Shown: positions 8,546 through 16,765 of the stretch, one piece after another | How positions within the stretch are numbered: position 1 is the stretch's first letter | Layout of the letters: each line of letters opens with the position of its first letter | Source: Alkalimonas mucilaginosa | GTDB lineage: Bacteria; Pseudomonadota; Gammaproteobacteria; Enterobacterales; Alteromonadaceae | Assembly: GCF_036327005.1 (NCBI RefSeq) | Contig: NZ_JAUGZK010000003.1 | Span: forward strand, 359,857 to 423,856 | Direction of reading: 5' to 3' | Length of the DNA: 64,000 nucleotides | The notes under the pieces: model-generated | Told to the model about the DNA's origin: nothing | Databases searched by the model: none | Seen by the model: only the letters and a program-made list of their open reading frames with translations | Translations under genes and position numbers: made by a program

Positions 8546-11245
8546 ATGTCCGTCGCCAAACCTTCATCCTCCCTATCCGCACATTCAGACCATGCCCCAG
8601 CCTACGCCTTATCGAGCACCGATGTTCTAAATCACCAACAGAGCACAGCAGAGGGATTAAGCCAATCCGAAGCAGAAAAACGACTGAGCGAGCATGGGGC
8701 TAACGCCTTACCGGAGCCCCCTAAACCAGGCATCTTGCAGCGTTTTTTCAAACATTTTCACGATACGCTTATTTACATTTTACTGGCCGCGGCAGGAATT
8801 ACCGCCCTACTGGGGCATTGGCTAGACACCTGGGTGATTCTGGCGGTGGTGCTGATCAATGCCAGCATCGGCTTTGTGCAGGAAGGCAAAGCCGAAAAAG
8901 CACTGGCCGGCATTCGCAACATGTTGTCCCTGCACGCCACCGTAAAGCGCGATGGCAGCTGGCAACAGCTGGCAGCTGAGCAATTGGTAGTTGGCGATAT
9001 AGTGCGGCTGCGCTCTGGCGACAAAGTACCTGCCGATATGCGGCTGCTGGATACCAACAACCTGCGGATTGAAGAGTCAGCGCTGACTGGCGAGTCGGTA
9101 CCCACCGAAAAAAACACTCAGGCTGTGGCAGCAGATGCCGGTATCGGCGACCGTTTTTGCATGGCGTTTTCCGGTACCTTAGTCGCCGCCGGGCGTGGTA
9201 CCGCTGTGGTCACTGCAACTGGTGCCCATACAGAAATTGGTCAAATCAACGCCATGCTTTCATCGGTGCAGGCCATTGCCACTCCCCTTACCCGCCAGAT
9301 GGCGCAATTTAGCAAGTGGTTGTCGGTGGTGATTGTCGCTTTAGCGCTGTTGATGCTACTGATTGGCTATCTGCTGCATGATTTTGCCATTGGCGAACTG
9401 TTTTTAGCGGCGATCGGCTTTGCTGTTGCGGCTATCCCTGAAGGCTTACCGGCCATTTTAACCATTACACTGGCGCTTGGCGTGCAGCAAATGGCCCGTC
9501 GTAATGCCATTACCCGCCGGTTAAATGCGGTGGAAACCTTAGGTTCCATTACAGTGATTTGTTCGGATAAAACCGGTACTTTAACCCGTAATGAGATGAC
9601 CGCCAGTCAGGTGGTCACTACCGCCGGAAACTTCCAGATCAGTGGCCTGGGCTATCAGCCGGAAGGTGATTTTGAGCTGGAAGGCGAGCGCATAACTGCG
9701 CTTAAACAGCCAACACTGGCCGCCCTGATTGAAGTCGTCGCGATTGCCAACGACAGCCAGTTAACCCAGCAGAATGAACACTGGGGCGTCCAGGGCGAGC
9801 CAACTGAGGGCGCCTTGCTGTGCCTGGCAGAGAAAGCCGGCTTTGAACGTGAACGCTACCAGCGGCTGGCGGTGATCCCCTTTGAATCCGAGAACAAGTT
9901 TATGGCCAGCCTGGAGCAACGGCCGGATGGCAGCCGGCAGATTTTGCTGAAAGGCGCACCGGATCGCTTGCTGGAACGTTGCACAAGCCAGCTCGATGCC
10001 AACGGCGATGCCGAAGCGCTGGATACCGACTTCTGGCAACAGCAATTGGATGCACTCAGCAGCCAGGGGCTGCGGGTGCTGGCTGCCGCCCGTAAGAGCA
10101 CCGGACACAGTGAGCTGGGACTGGATGAGCTAAAAGAGATGACGCTGATTGGTCTGATTGGCATCATCGATCCGCCCAGGCCCGAGGCCATTGAGGCCAT
10201 CGCCCAGTGCCATCAGGCTGGTATTCGGGTCAAAATGATCACCGGCGATCATGCCGGCACCGCCGAAGCCATCGGCAAAGTCATGCATCTTTCGGCCGAT
10301 GGCGCTTTGTGTGTGGTCACAGGTGCTGAAATTGAAGCCGCCAGCGATGAAGAACTTCAAGCCATCGCCAAACGCAGCAACATCTTTGCCCGCACCAGTC
10401 CGGAGCACAAGCTTCGGCTGGTTAAAGCACTGCAAGCCAATGGCGAGGTGGTGGCCATGACCGGCGATGGCGTTAACGATGCCCCGGCGCTCAAGCGCGC
10501 CGATGTGGGCATCGCCATGGGCATCAAGGGCACCGAGGCTACCAAAGAAGCGGCCGATATCGTACTGGCCGATGACAACTTCAGCACCATCGCCCAAGCG
10601 ATAGCCGAAGGGCGCACCATCTACGACAACTTGCGTAAAGCCATCCTGTTTATTTTACCCACCAATGGTGCTCAGGGTCTGGTGATGCTGGCAGCGGTGC
10701 TGTTTGGTCTGACCTTGCCGCTAACGCCGGTGCAGATCCTCTGGGTGAATATGGTGGTGGCGGTAACCCTGGCGTTGGCGCTGGCGTTTGAGCCGGCCGA
10801 GCCGGGCGTGATGAAGCGGCCACCACGCGATCCCAGAGCGGCTATTTTAAGTGGCATGTTCTTGTGGCGCATCAGTCTGGTGTCGCTGATGATTGGTGGG
10901 GTGTCGATTTTGATGTTTTTATCGGCCATGGCTGCTGAGGTGGATCTCAGCACAGCCCGGACCCTGGCGGTCAATACGCTGGTGATGGCGCAGGCGTTTT
11001 ATTTGATCAACAGCCGCTATCTGGCCGAGTGCAGCTTACGGTTTGGTTTGTTGTTTGCCAACAAAGTGGCCTGGCTGGCGATGGGGGTACTGCTGCTGTT
11101 GCAGCTCGCATTCGTCTACCTGCCCTTTATGCAGCAATTGTTCGGTACCAGCGCCTTGCCCCTTGCTTACTGGCTGCTCCCGATCGGTTTGGGCCTGGCA
11201 ATTATGCTGCTGATTGAGCTGGAGAAGAAATGGCTCTGGCGCTGA
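8546..11245 (+). CDS. P2-type cation-transporting ATPase
   Basis: An 899-aa inner-membrane P-type ATPase. Start chosen at 8546 (AGGAG 6 nt upstream). Motifs in order: N-terminal cation ATPase domain (GLSQSEAEKRLSEHG), actuator motif ALTGESVPTEKN (about 178), M4 motif AIPEGLPAIL, phosphorylation motif CSDKTGTLTRNEM (Asp near 340), and hinge motif TGDGVNDAPALKRADV (about 638). A six-helix C-terminal membrane domain contains LWVNMVVAVTLALALAFEP. PEGLP and the overall order place it in the P2 (Ca/Na/H-type) group, not the heavy-metal P1B group: there is no CPC motif or N-terminal metal domain. The M6 segment lacks the classical SERCA Asp signature, so the ion is unknown. Confidence 0.9.
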   Translation: MSVAKPSSSLSAHSDHAPAYALSSTDVLNHQQSTAEGLSQSEAEKRLSEHGANALPEPPKPGILQRFFKHFHDTLIYILLAAAGITALLGHWLDTWVILAVVLINASIGFVQEGKAEKALAGIRNMLSLHATVKRDGSWQQLAAEQLVVGDIVRLRSGDKVPADMRLLDTNNLRIEESALTGESVPTEKNTQAVAADAGIGDRFCMAFSGTLVAAGRGTAVVTATGAHTEIGQINAMLSSVQAIATPLTRQMAQFSKWLSVVIVALALLMLLIGYLLHDFAIGELFLAAIGFAVAAIPEGLPAILTITLALGVQQMARRNAITRRLNAVETLGSITVICSDKTGTLTRNEMTASQVVTTAGNFQISGLGYQPEGDFELEGERITALKQPTLAALIEVVAIANDSQLTQQNEHWGVQGEPTEGALLCLAEKAGFERERYQRLAVIPFESENKFMASLEQRPDGSRQILLKGAPDRLLERCTSQLDANGDAEALDTDFWQQQLDALSSQGLRVLAAARKSTGHSELGLDELKEMTLIGLIGIIDPPRPEAIEAIAQCHQAGIRVKMITGDHAGTAEAIGKVMHLSADGALCVVTGAEIEAASDEELQAIAKRSNIFARTSPEHKLRLVKALQANGEVVAMTGDGVNDAPALKRADVGIAMGIKGTEATKEAADIVLADDNFSTIAQAIAEGRTIYDNLRKAILFILPTNGAQGLVMLAAVLFGLTLPLTPVQILWVNMVVAVTLALALAFEPAEPGVMKRPPRDPRAAILSGMFLWRISLVSLMIGGVSILMFLSAMAAEVDLSTARTLAVNTLVMAQAFYLINSRYLAECSLRFGLLFANKVAWLAMGVLLLLQLAFVYLPFMQQLFGTSALPLAYWLLPIGLGLAIMLLIELEKKWLWR

Positions 11246-11279
11246 CGCACTTTTGATGCCTGCTGGTGAATAAAAGTGA

Positions 11280-11308
11280 ACAGGATACGGCGTAAGGCCG
11301 TACCCTGT
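11280..11308 (+). terminator. Imperfect stem-loop after the P-type ATPase gene
   Basis: ACAGG-ATACGGC and GCCGTA-CCCTGT form an imperfect hairpin, followed by ACTTT. It lies 35 nt after the ATPase stop and ends about 40 nt before the next small gene. The T-run is short. Confidence 0.4.
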
Positions 11309-11348
11309 ACTTTAGCACTTAAAGACTTAACACTCAGGAGCAAAGCCG

Positions 11349-11522
11349 ATGTTTGGATTATTTAAACGCGACCCTATCAAAAAACTGCGTAAAATCTACG
11401 ATCAAAAGCTGGAGCAAGCCATGTTGGCACAACGCAAGGGCGATATGCGGCTCTTTGCCGATTTAACCGCTGAAAGCGAAGCCTTATGGCAACAAATTGA
11501 GCAGTTGCAACAACAATCTTAA
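11349..11522 (+). CDS. Small DUF6435-like protein
   Basis: A 57-aa protein with a good ribosome site (AGGAG, 8 nt before ATG). Its start MFGLFKRDPIKKLRKIYDQK and the motif AQRKGDMRLFADLTAESEALW resemble the DUF6435 family, which has no assigned function. It is soluble, highly charged and predicted all-helical; there is no signal peptide and no Cys. Its stop overlaps the stop of the convergent ABC transporter gene by 3 nt. The family call is from memory of the N-terminal pattern; coding is well supported by the ribosome site and intact frame. Confidence 0.7.
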   Translation: MFGLFKRDPIKKLRKIYDQKLEQAMLAQRKGDMRLFADLTAESEALWQQIEQLQQQS

Positions 11523-13303
11523 TCTGCACTACCGGGATTAAGCAGCTGCAGCTCTGCCAGCTCTTTGTACAGCGGGCAACTGGCCATCAGCTCACTGTGA
11601 CTGCCGCTGGCAATGACCCGGCCTTTGTCCAGCACCACGATGCGATCCACATGCAGCACCGTCGATAAGCGATGCGCAATGATCAGGGTGGTTTTGCCTT
11701 GCATCAGGTGCTGCAGCGCTTCTTTCACCGCATGCTCACTGACCGCATCCAGCGCACTGGTTGCCTCATCCAGCAACAATACCGGCCGATCCGCCAGAAT
11801 AGCCCGGGCGATGGCCAGCCGTTGTTTCTGCCCACCGGATAAACGCACCCCGCGCTCGCCTAATTGACTGTGATAGCCTTCAGGCAATTCCTGGATAAAG
11901 GCATCCGCCCTGGCCGCTTTGCAGGCGGCTATCACTTCGGCTTCGCTTGCCTCTGGCCGGCCATAACGGACATTTTCCAGCACCGAATCGGCAAAAATCA
12001 CCGCATCCTGGGGTACCAGGGCAAATTGGGCCCGTAAGCTGGCCAGATCCAGCTCGGCAATATCGATGCTATCGAGCAAAATGCGACCTTGTTGCGGCTG
12101 ATAAAACCGTTGTAGCAACTGAAACAAAGTGCTTTTGCCGGCACCGCTAGGCCCGACCAATGCAATGCGCTCACCTGGCGCTATGCTAAGTTCAAGTCCG
12201 CTCAATGCAGCGCTGCTGCCAGCCTGCGGGTAGGAAAAGCTCAGTTGTTGCAGCTCCAAACGTCCCTGCACCGGCTGTAGCAATGCCTGAGGCTGTGCGA
12301 CCGTCTCAATATGCACCGGCACCTCTGACAATTCAATCAAACGTTCGGTCGCACCGGCTGCACGTTGCACCTCGCCAATCACTTCGCTGATGGTGGCAGT
12401 CGCGCCCGCCACCAAGACCGCATAAAACAGAAACGCTGTGAGCTGACCGGCTGACATTCGGCCTTGCAACACATCCAGCGCCCCTGCCCAGCCAATCAAG
12501 GTGATGGCACTGACGCTCAGCAGCATCACCAGGCCAATCAACAAAGCACGGTAAAAAATGCGCTTTTTGGCCGCCTGGATCACCTGCTCAATTTTGCCGG
12601 CGAACAGCTGCTGATCCAGGCGTTCATGACCATAGGACTGAACAGTGTGAATTTCGTGCAGGCTCTCATCAACATGAGCACCAATATCAGCCAGCCGATC
12701 CTGGCTGGCCCGCGATAAGCGCCGCACTTTGCGGCCCAATACAATGATAGGCACCAGCACCAAAGGCACCGCCAACAACACCAGAGCCGTCAATTTGAAA
12801 CTGGTGAGTAGCATCATCAGTAAACCACCGATGGCAGTCACGCCTGAGCGCAGCGCCATCGACAAGCTGGAGCCCACCACCGATTGCAACAAGGTGGTAT
12901 CGGCAGTAAAGCGGGAAATCACTTCGCCGGTGCGGGTTTCGCTGTAAAATGCCGGCGAGAGTTTCAGTAAATGCCGGTACACCCGATTGCGGATATCGGC
13001 ACTCACCCGCTCACCCAGCCAGGTCATCAGGTAAAAGCGGCAAAACACCGCACTGGCGCTGATGGCGCTGATCAGCAACACCCAGCCGACCAGTTGGTTC
13101 AACCTCCCGGCATTACCGGCGACAAAGCCTTCATCTACCAGCAGCCGCACGCCCTGGCCCAGCGCCAGCCAGGCCAAGGACCCCACCAACAGGAAAAACA
13201 CCGCCGCCGCTACCTGCCAGCGGTAGGGCTTTAAAAAAGCCAGCAGCCAGGGCAATACAGCCTTATTTGAGACAGTGGCGTTAGCGGTGGAGGATTGAGA
13301 CAT
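11519..13303 (-). CDS. ABC exporter, fused permease and ATPase (MsbA-like)
   Basis: A 594-aa half-size ABC exporter of the inner membrane, expected to work as a homodimer. Start chosen at 13303 because AAGGA lies 6 nt upstream; a start at 13318 is less well placed. The first about 320 residues form a six-helix transmembrane domain with the exporter motif SRFTADTTLLQ. The nucleotide-binding domain has Walker A GPSGAGKST (about 386), Q-loop FALVPQDAVIF, signature LSGGQKQRLAIARAIL (about 490), Walker B VLLLDEATSALD and H-loop IIAHRLSTV. The closest type is the MsbA/VcaM/BmrA lipid or multidrug exporters. It is divergent from the yebC gene. Substrate unknown. Confidence 0.9.
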   Translation of the reverse strand: MSQSSTANATVSNKAVLPWLLAFLKPYRWQVAAAVFFLLVGSLAWLALGQGVRLLVDEGFVAGNAGRLNQLVGWVLLISAISASAVFCRFYLMTWLGERVSADIRNRVYRHLLKLSPAFYSETRTGEVISRFTADTTLLQSVVGSSLSMALRSGVTAIGGLLMMLLTSFKLTALVLLAVPLVLVPIIVLGRKVRRLSRASQDRLADIGAHVDESLHEIHTVQSYGHERLDQQLFAGKIEQVIQAAKKRIFYRALLIGLVMLLSVSAITLIGWAGALDVLQGRMSAGQLTAFLFYAVLVAGATATISEVIGEVQRAAGATERLIELSEVPVHIETVAQPQALLQPVQGRLELQQLSFSYPQAGSSAALSGLELSIAPGERIALVGPSGAGKSTLFQLLQRFYQPQQGRILLDSIDIAELDLASLRAQFALVPQDAVIFADSVLENVRYGRPEASEAEVIAACKAARADAFIQELPEGYHSQLGERGVRLSGGQKQRLAIARAILADRPVLLLDEATSALDAVSEHAVKEALQHLMQGKTTLIIAHRLSTVLHVDRIVVLDKGRVIASGSHSELMASCPLYKELAELQLLNPGSAD

Positions 13304-13401
13304 CGTTAGTCCTTGCATGATTGGATGAGCGTCTGACTTGCGCGAACAGGGTTGCTTTGGCTAGACTAAGCCACTTTTTTAGCTTTCGTACAGGACTATT
13401 T

Positions 13402-14103
13402 ATGGGCGCGCAGTGGAAAACCAAACACAAAATGGATGCAGCTGCATCCAAAGGACGTATTTTTACCAAGCTGGCCAAAGAAATTATGGTAGCAGCACGC
13501 AACGGCGCCGATCCGGATATGAACAGCAAGCTGCGCTCGGCCATTGATGCCGCCAAGAAGGCCTCCATGCCAAAAGACACCTTGGAGCGCGCCATCAAAA
13601 AAGGTGCCGGCTTGCTGGATGGCCCGGTTAACTACGAGTCGGTTACCTACGAAGGCTTTGCACCGCATCAGGTGCCGGTCATCGTGGAGTGCTTAACCGA
13701 CAATAAAAACCGCTCGGCCCAGAGCATGCGCTTGCTGTTTCGTAAAGGCCAGTTGGCTACCTCAGGCGCTGTATCCTGGGACTTTAAGCATCTTGGGCAA
13801 ATTGAAGCCACCCCCAGCAGCGACGATGCTGATCTGGAGCTGGCAGCCATTGAAGCCGGTGCGCAGGATTTTGAAGCCGGTGAAGGCAATGACGTGGTGT
13901 TTTTAACCGAACCGACCGATTTGGATGCCGTCAGCAAAGCCCTGCCGGAATTTGGCTACGAAGTCCAATCCGCCAAACTGGTGTACCGCGCCAACAATCC
14001 GGTTGAATTAAGCGGCGATGCACTGGCCGAGGTGGAAGCTTTTTTGGATGCCATCGACAACGATGACGATGTGCAAAATGTCTACGCGGGTTTAGCTGGT
14101 TAA
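13402..14103 (+). CDS. YebC/TACO1-family protein
   Basis: A 233-aa protein starting MGAQWKTKHKMDAAASKGRI, with the family blocks FTKLAKEIMVAARNGADPDMN and YEGFAPHQVPVIVECLTDNKNR. The length is normal. YebC/PmpR proteins were described as transcriptional regulators; later work links the family to ribosome function at proline-rich stretches. The initial MGAQWKTK and internal sequence fit the YeeN-like subgroup rather than the canonical YebC next to ruvC, and no ruv genes are nearby. AGGA precedes the ATG by 7 nt. It is transcribed divergently from the ABC exporter. Confidence 0.9.
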   Translation: MGAQWKTKHKMDAAASKGRIFTKLAKEIMVAARNGADPDMNSKLRSAIDAAKKASMPKDTLERAIKKGAGLLDGPVNYESVTYEGFAPHQVPVIVECLTDNKNRSAQSMRLLFRKGQLATSGAVSWDFKHLGQIEATPSSDDADLELAAIEAGAQDFEAGEGNDVVFLTEPTDLDAVSKALPEFGYEVQSAKLVYRANNPVELSGDALAEVEAFLDAIDNDDDVQNVYAGLAG

Positions 14104-14122
14104 GCATTCATCCATGACTTCA

Positions 14123-14147
14123 CGCCAGCAGCACTTAGCTGCCGGCG
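14123..14147. terminator. Stem-loop between convergent yebC-like and transporter genes
   Basis: CGCCAGCAGC (14123-14132) pairs with GCTGCCGGCG (14138-14147) with one mismatch and a 5-base loop. It sits 20 nt after the yebC-like stop and 21 nt after the DASS transporter stop on the other strand, so it can serve both genes. No T-run follows on either side. Confidence 0.45.
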
Positions 14148-14168
14148 TACTTCAACCAAACAGCTGCG

Positions 14169-15605
14169 TTAGCCGATGCCAAACAACGAAGTTTGGAACA
14201 GCAGCAGGATGGCAAAACTGACCACCATCACAGCAAGCAGATTCAACACAAAACCAGCCCGCATCATGTCGCTGATTTTCAGCTGCCCCGATGAAAACAC
14301 AATGGCATTAGGCGGCGTGGCTACCGGCATCATAAAGGCACAACTGGCAGCAATAGCTGCCGGGATCACCAGCGTCAAGGGCGAGCCTGACATGGCCATT
14401 GCCACCGGCGCGAGTAGCGGTAAGAAACCAGCCGCCGTCGCGGTATTGCTGGTAACTTCGGTTAAAAATACAATCACCAGCGTAACCACCAAAACCATCA
14501 CCCAGAGTGGCATATCTCCCAGCAAAATCACTTGATCGGCAATAAAGCCAGCCAGGCCGCTTTTGCTAATCAAAGCCGCCAGGCTAAGCCCACCGCCAAA
14601 CAACATCAAAATCCCCCAGGGCAACTTGCTGGTTTCATCCCAGGTCAGGATCCGGGTGTTTTTCCGATCCAGCGGCAGCACCAAAATCAGCAAAGCCGCT
14701 GCCATAGCAATAATGGAATCATCCAATGGCAAGCCGGTCAGCTTCACCAGCAAAGGACGACTGATCCAGCAAACAGCTGTGATCACAAAGATCAGCAACA
14801 CCGCCTTTTCACCACGTTGCATGGTTCCTAGCTCACTGAGCTGTTGACGAAACAGGCTTTTGGTATCGACAGCGGCCTGCTGATCCACCTTGTACATTAC
14901 CCGGGTTAACCAGAGCCAGGTCAAGGCCAGCAGTACCGCACTTAATGGCAAGCCCAGTAACATCCACTCGGCAAAACCAATGGTCAGTTGGTAATTGTCT
15001 GACAAAAAGGCTGCCATCAACGCATTTGGCGGTGTCCCTATCAAGGTTGCCAGGCCACCTACCGACGCAGCATAAGCAATGGCCAGCAGCATGGGCTTGG
15101 CCAGGGAGCTATCCGGCTGATCTTGCTTTAGCAATTGCAAAATAGACAGCGCAATCGGCAGCATCATCACCGTGGTTGCCGTGTTGGACATCCACATCGA
15201 TAAAAAAGCCGTCACCAGCATCATGCCGCCGATTTGCTGGCTGGGTTTGCTGCCTACCCACAGCATGGTGTGCAAGGCAATGCGTTTGTGCAGTGACCAA
15301 CGTTCCATCGCAATGGAAATAATAAAGCCGCCCAGAAACAGGAAAATCAGCGGATGCGCGTACGGCTGGGCAACTGCGCTTAAGCTATTTAAACCCAGTA
15401 ATGGAGCCACCACCAGTGGCAAAAAGGAGGTCACAGGAATGGGGACTGCTTCACTGATCCACCAGGAGGCCATCCAGAAAGTTAAGCCAGTAACGAACCA
15501 GCTGTCCTGATTCATACCAAAGGGGGCTGGTAACAACAGCACCAGCAACATGCACAATGGGCCTAACAGGAGGCCTAGCACAGGCGTTTTTGTGATTGGG
15601 GTCAT
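14169..15605 (-). CDS. DASS/SLC13-family carboxylate transporter
   Basis: A 478-aa inner-membrane permease of the divalent-anion:sodium symporter family. Both signature SNT motifs are present (MWMSNTATTVMMLP and TEVTSNTATAAGFLP), as is the family block MMPVATPPNAIVFSSGQ. About eleven hydrophobic helices and two re-entrant hairpins are expected. Bacterial members such as VcINDY import succinate, malate and fumarate with sodium. AGGAG precedes the ATG by 6 nt, and the porin stop codon lies inside this ribosome site, so the two genes form one operon. The upstream DctB/DctD pair and sigma-54 promoter support a dicarboxylate substrate. Confidence 0.92.
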   Translation of the reverse strand: MTPITKTPVLGLLLGPLCMLLVLLLPAPFGMNQDSWFVTGLTFWMASWWISEAVPIPVTSFLPLVVAPLLGLNSLSAVAQPYAHPLIFLFLGGFIISIAMERWSLHKRIALHTMLWVGSKPSQQIGGMMLVTAFLSMWMSNTATTVMMLPIALSILQLLKQDQPDSSLAKPMLLAIAYAASVGGLATLIGTPPNALMAAFLSDNYQLTIGFAEWMLLGLPLSAVLLALTWLWLTRVMYKVDQQAAVDTKSLFRQQLSELGTMQRGEKAVLLIFVITAVCWISRPLLVKLTGLPLDDSIIAMAAALLILVLPLDRKNTRILTWDETSKLPWGILMLFGGGLSLAALISKSGLAGFIADQVILLGDMPLWVMVLVVTLVIVFLTEVTSNTATAAGFLPLLAPVAMAMSGSPLTLVIPAAIAASCAFMMPVATPPNAIVFSSGQLKISDMMRAGFVLNLLAVMVVSFAILLLFQTSLFGIG

Positions 15606-15614
15606 GACCTGCTC

Positions 15615-16601
15615 CTAGAAACGGTATTGCAAGCCAAGGGCAAGCGAGGTATCAGCGCTGTCGGTCAGCTCCAGCCGGGTGACATACAGATAGGCCTTGC
15701 TCTGGCGGTTAAAGACGTAATCGATCCCAGCCGTGTAATGGTTGGCAGCCGTCGCCTGACGCAAACGGGTAGTATCACGGCCAAGCTGCACCTTAGGTCG
15801 CCAATGGTCAAACCGGTACTCGGCGCTTAGATAGCCCCCGGTTCCGCTGCGCTCGCCATCGCTTTCTTCACTGTGTTGCAACAAAATCCCAAGTACCAGC
15901 CCGGAAAACTGCTGTTGCCACATCAGCCGGGTAGCATCCAGGCCATTCAGGCTCTGTGCCCGGGTCAATGTCAGATAGTAAGGCACTGTGCTCAGGCTAC
16001 GATCACCATAGCCAATACTAATGGCCACACCATCTTTACCGGCTTGCAGCTCGTTGTCCTGGCCCAATACATAGGTGGCTGATAGGCTCCAGTTGCCAAA
16101 ACTGGGGGATAAATAAGTCAGGCTATCGCCCAGCCGATCCTGACCCGGCAAAATCTGCGCAATATCACCACTGGTTTCGTTATAGAGATCAAAACCTCCC
16201 TCGCTGGTTTTTAACCGGGTGTCGTTTCGACCAGCTATCAACTGACCAAACTGGCCTTTGATACCAATAAAGGTATTGCGCGCTGAAAACGGAGTCTGAG
16301 TATCGGCTTGATCAAAGCCGCGCACATCCACCTCGTAGGTAAAGAAGGCAGTAAGGTGCTCATTCAGTACTTGCTCCCCCCTGAGCCCAAAGCGACTAAA
16401 TGGCATATCAAGCTGTGTGCCTTCCCGGGTATAGCGCATCAGCCCTTTATCGGTATAGGCCAGTTGCACTTCTGCCTTGCCATACAGCGTTACTGCCGGA
16501 GCAGGCAAAGTCACGCCGCTGGCCTTGGCCGGCGCCGTCATACTAAGTAGTGGGGTAAGAAAAACTGCCGCTGCCATGGCGGCACGGTTCACCTGTTGCA
16601 T
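15615..16601 (-). CDS. Outer-membrane porin
   Basis: A 328-aa gram-negative porin. Start at 16601, where GAGG lies 5-6 nt upstream; the frame stays open further upstream but without a ribosome site and across the predicted promoter. The signal peptide (MQQVNRAAMAAAVFLTP..PAKASG) leads to a barrel beginning AVTLYGKAEVQLAYTDKG, with an RGEQVLNEHLTAFFTYEVD strand and a terminal SLALGLQYRF, the typical C-terminal aromatic assembly signal. It is followed after 9 nt by the DASS transporter. It probably admits dicarboxylates through the outer membrane; this is inferred from the operon. Confidence 0.9.
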   Translation of the reverse strand: MQQVNRAAMAAAVFLTPLLSMTAPAKASGVTLPAPAVTLYGKAEVQLAYTDKGLMRYTREGTQLDMPFSRFGLRGEQVLNEHLTAFFTYEVDVRGFDQADTQTPFSARNTFIGIKGQFGQLIAGRNDTRLKTSEGGFDLYNETSGDIAQILPGQDRLGDSLTYLSPSFGNWSLSATYVLGQDNELQAGKDGVAISIGYGDRSLSTVPYYLTLTRAQSLNGLDATRLMWQQQFSGLVLGILLQHSEESDGERSGTGGYLSAEYRFDHWRPKVQLGRDTTRLRQATAANHYTAGIDYVFNRQSKAYLYVTRLELTDSADTSLALGLQYRF

Positions 16602-16646
16602 AGTCACCTCGTCTAGGATTGTTATAGTTTTAGCGAGGAGGACATA

Positions 16647-16661
16647 GCAAGAAGGTGACCA
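16647..16661 (-). promoter_or_regulatory. Sigma-54 promoter of the porin-transporter operon
   Basis: Read on the minus strand, TGGTCACCTTCTTGC matches the RpoN consensus TGGCACGN4TTGC at the essential GG and GC doublets, spaced by exactly 10 nt, plus the flanking TTGC. The -12 GC is 46 nt before the porin ATG, leaving a leader of about 35 nt. It lies directly downstream of a gene for a sigma-54 activator (DctD type). Confidence 0.75.
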
Positions 16662-16714
16662 ACAATAAAATAATATAAAAATCAGCAACTTAAAAACAAA
16701 AAGACTATAGCTTC

Positions 16715-16730
16715 GGCGGTCAGCCACCCA
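16715..16730. promoter_or_regulatory. Second upstream activator half-palindrome
   Basis: GGCGGTCAGCCACCCA is an imperfect version of the 18-bp repeat at 16746-16763 (GGCGG/CCACCC arms in place of TGGGTGG/CCACCCA). The centres of the two sites are about 32 bp apart, close to three helical turns, as expected for cooperative enhancer binding. Confidence 0.5.
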
Positions 16731-16745
16731 CAAAAAACCAATCAA

Positions 16746-16763
16746 TGGGTGGATTTCCACCCA
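16746..16763. promoter_or_regulatory. Perfect inverted repeat, likely DctD-type enhancer
   Basis: TGGGTGGATTTCCACCCA has perfect 8-bp arms around a TT centre. It lies 2 nt after the dctD-like stop and about 90 bp upstream of the sigma-54 -12/-24 elements, the usual place for an enhancer-binding-protein site. Binding by the neighbouring DctD-like protein is inferred. Confidence 0.65.
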
Positions 16764-16765
16764 AT

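Noticed and set aside
16602..16760. Longer porin start at 16760
   Set aside because: It would run through the predicted sigma-54 promoter and enhancer and add about 50 residues before a perfect signal peptide.
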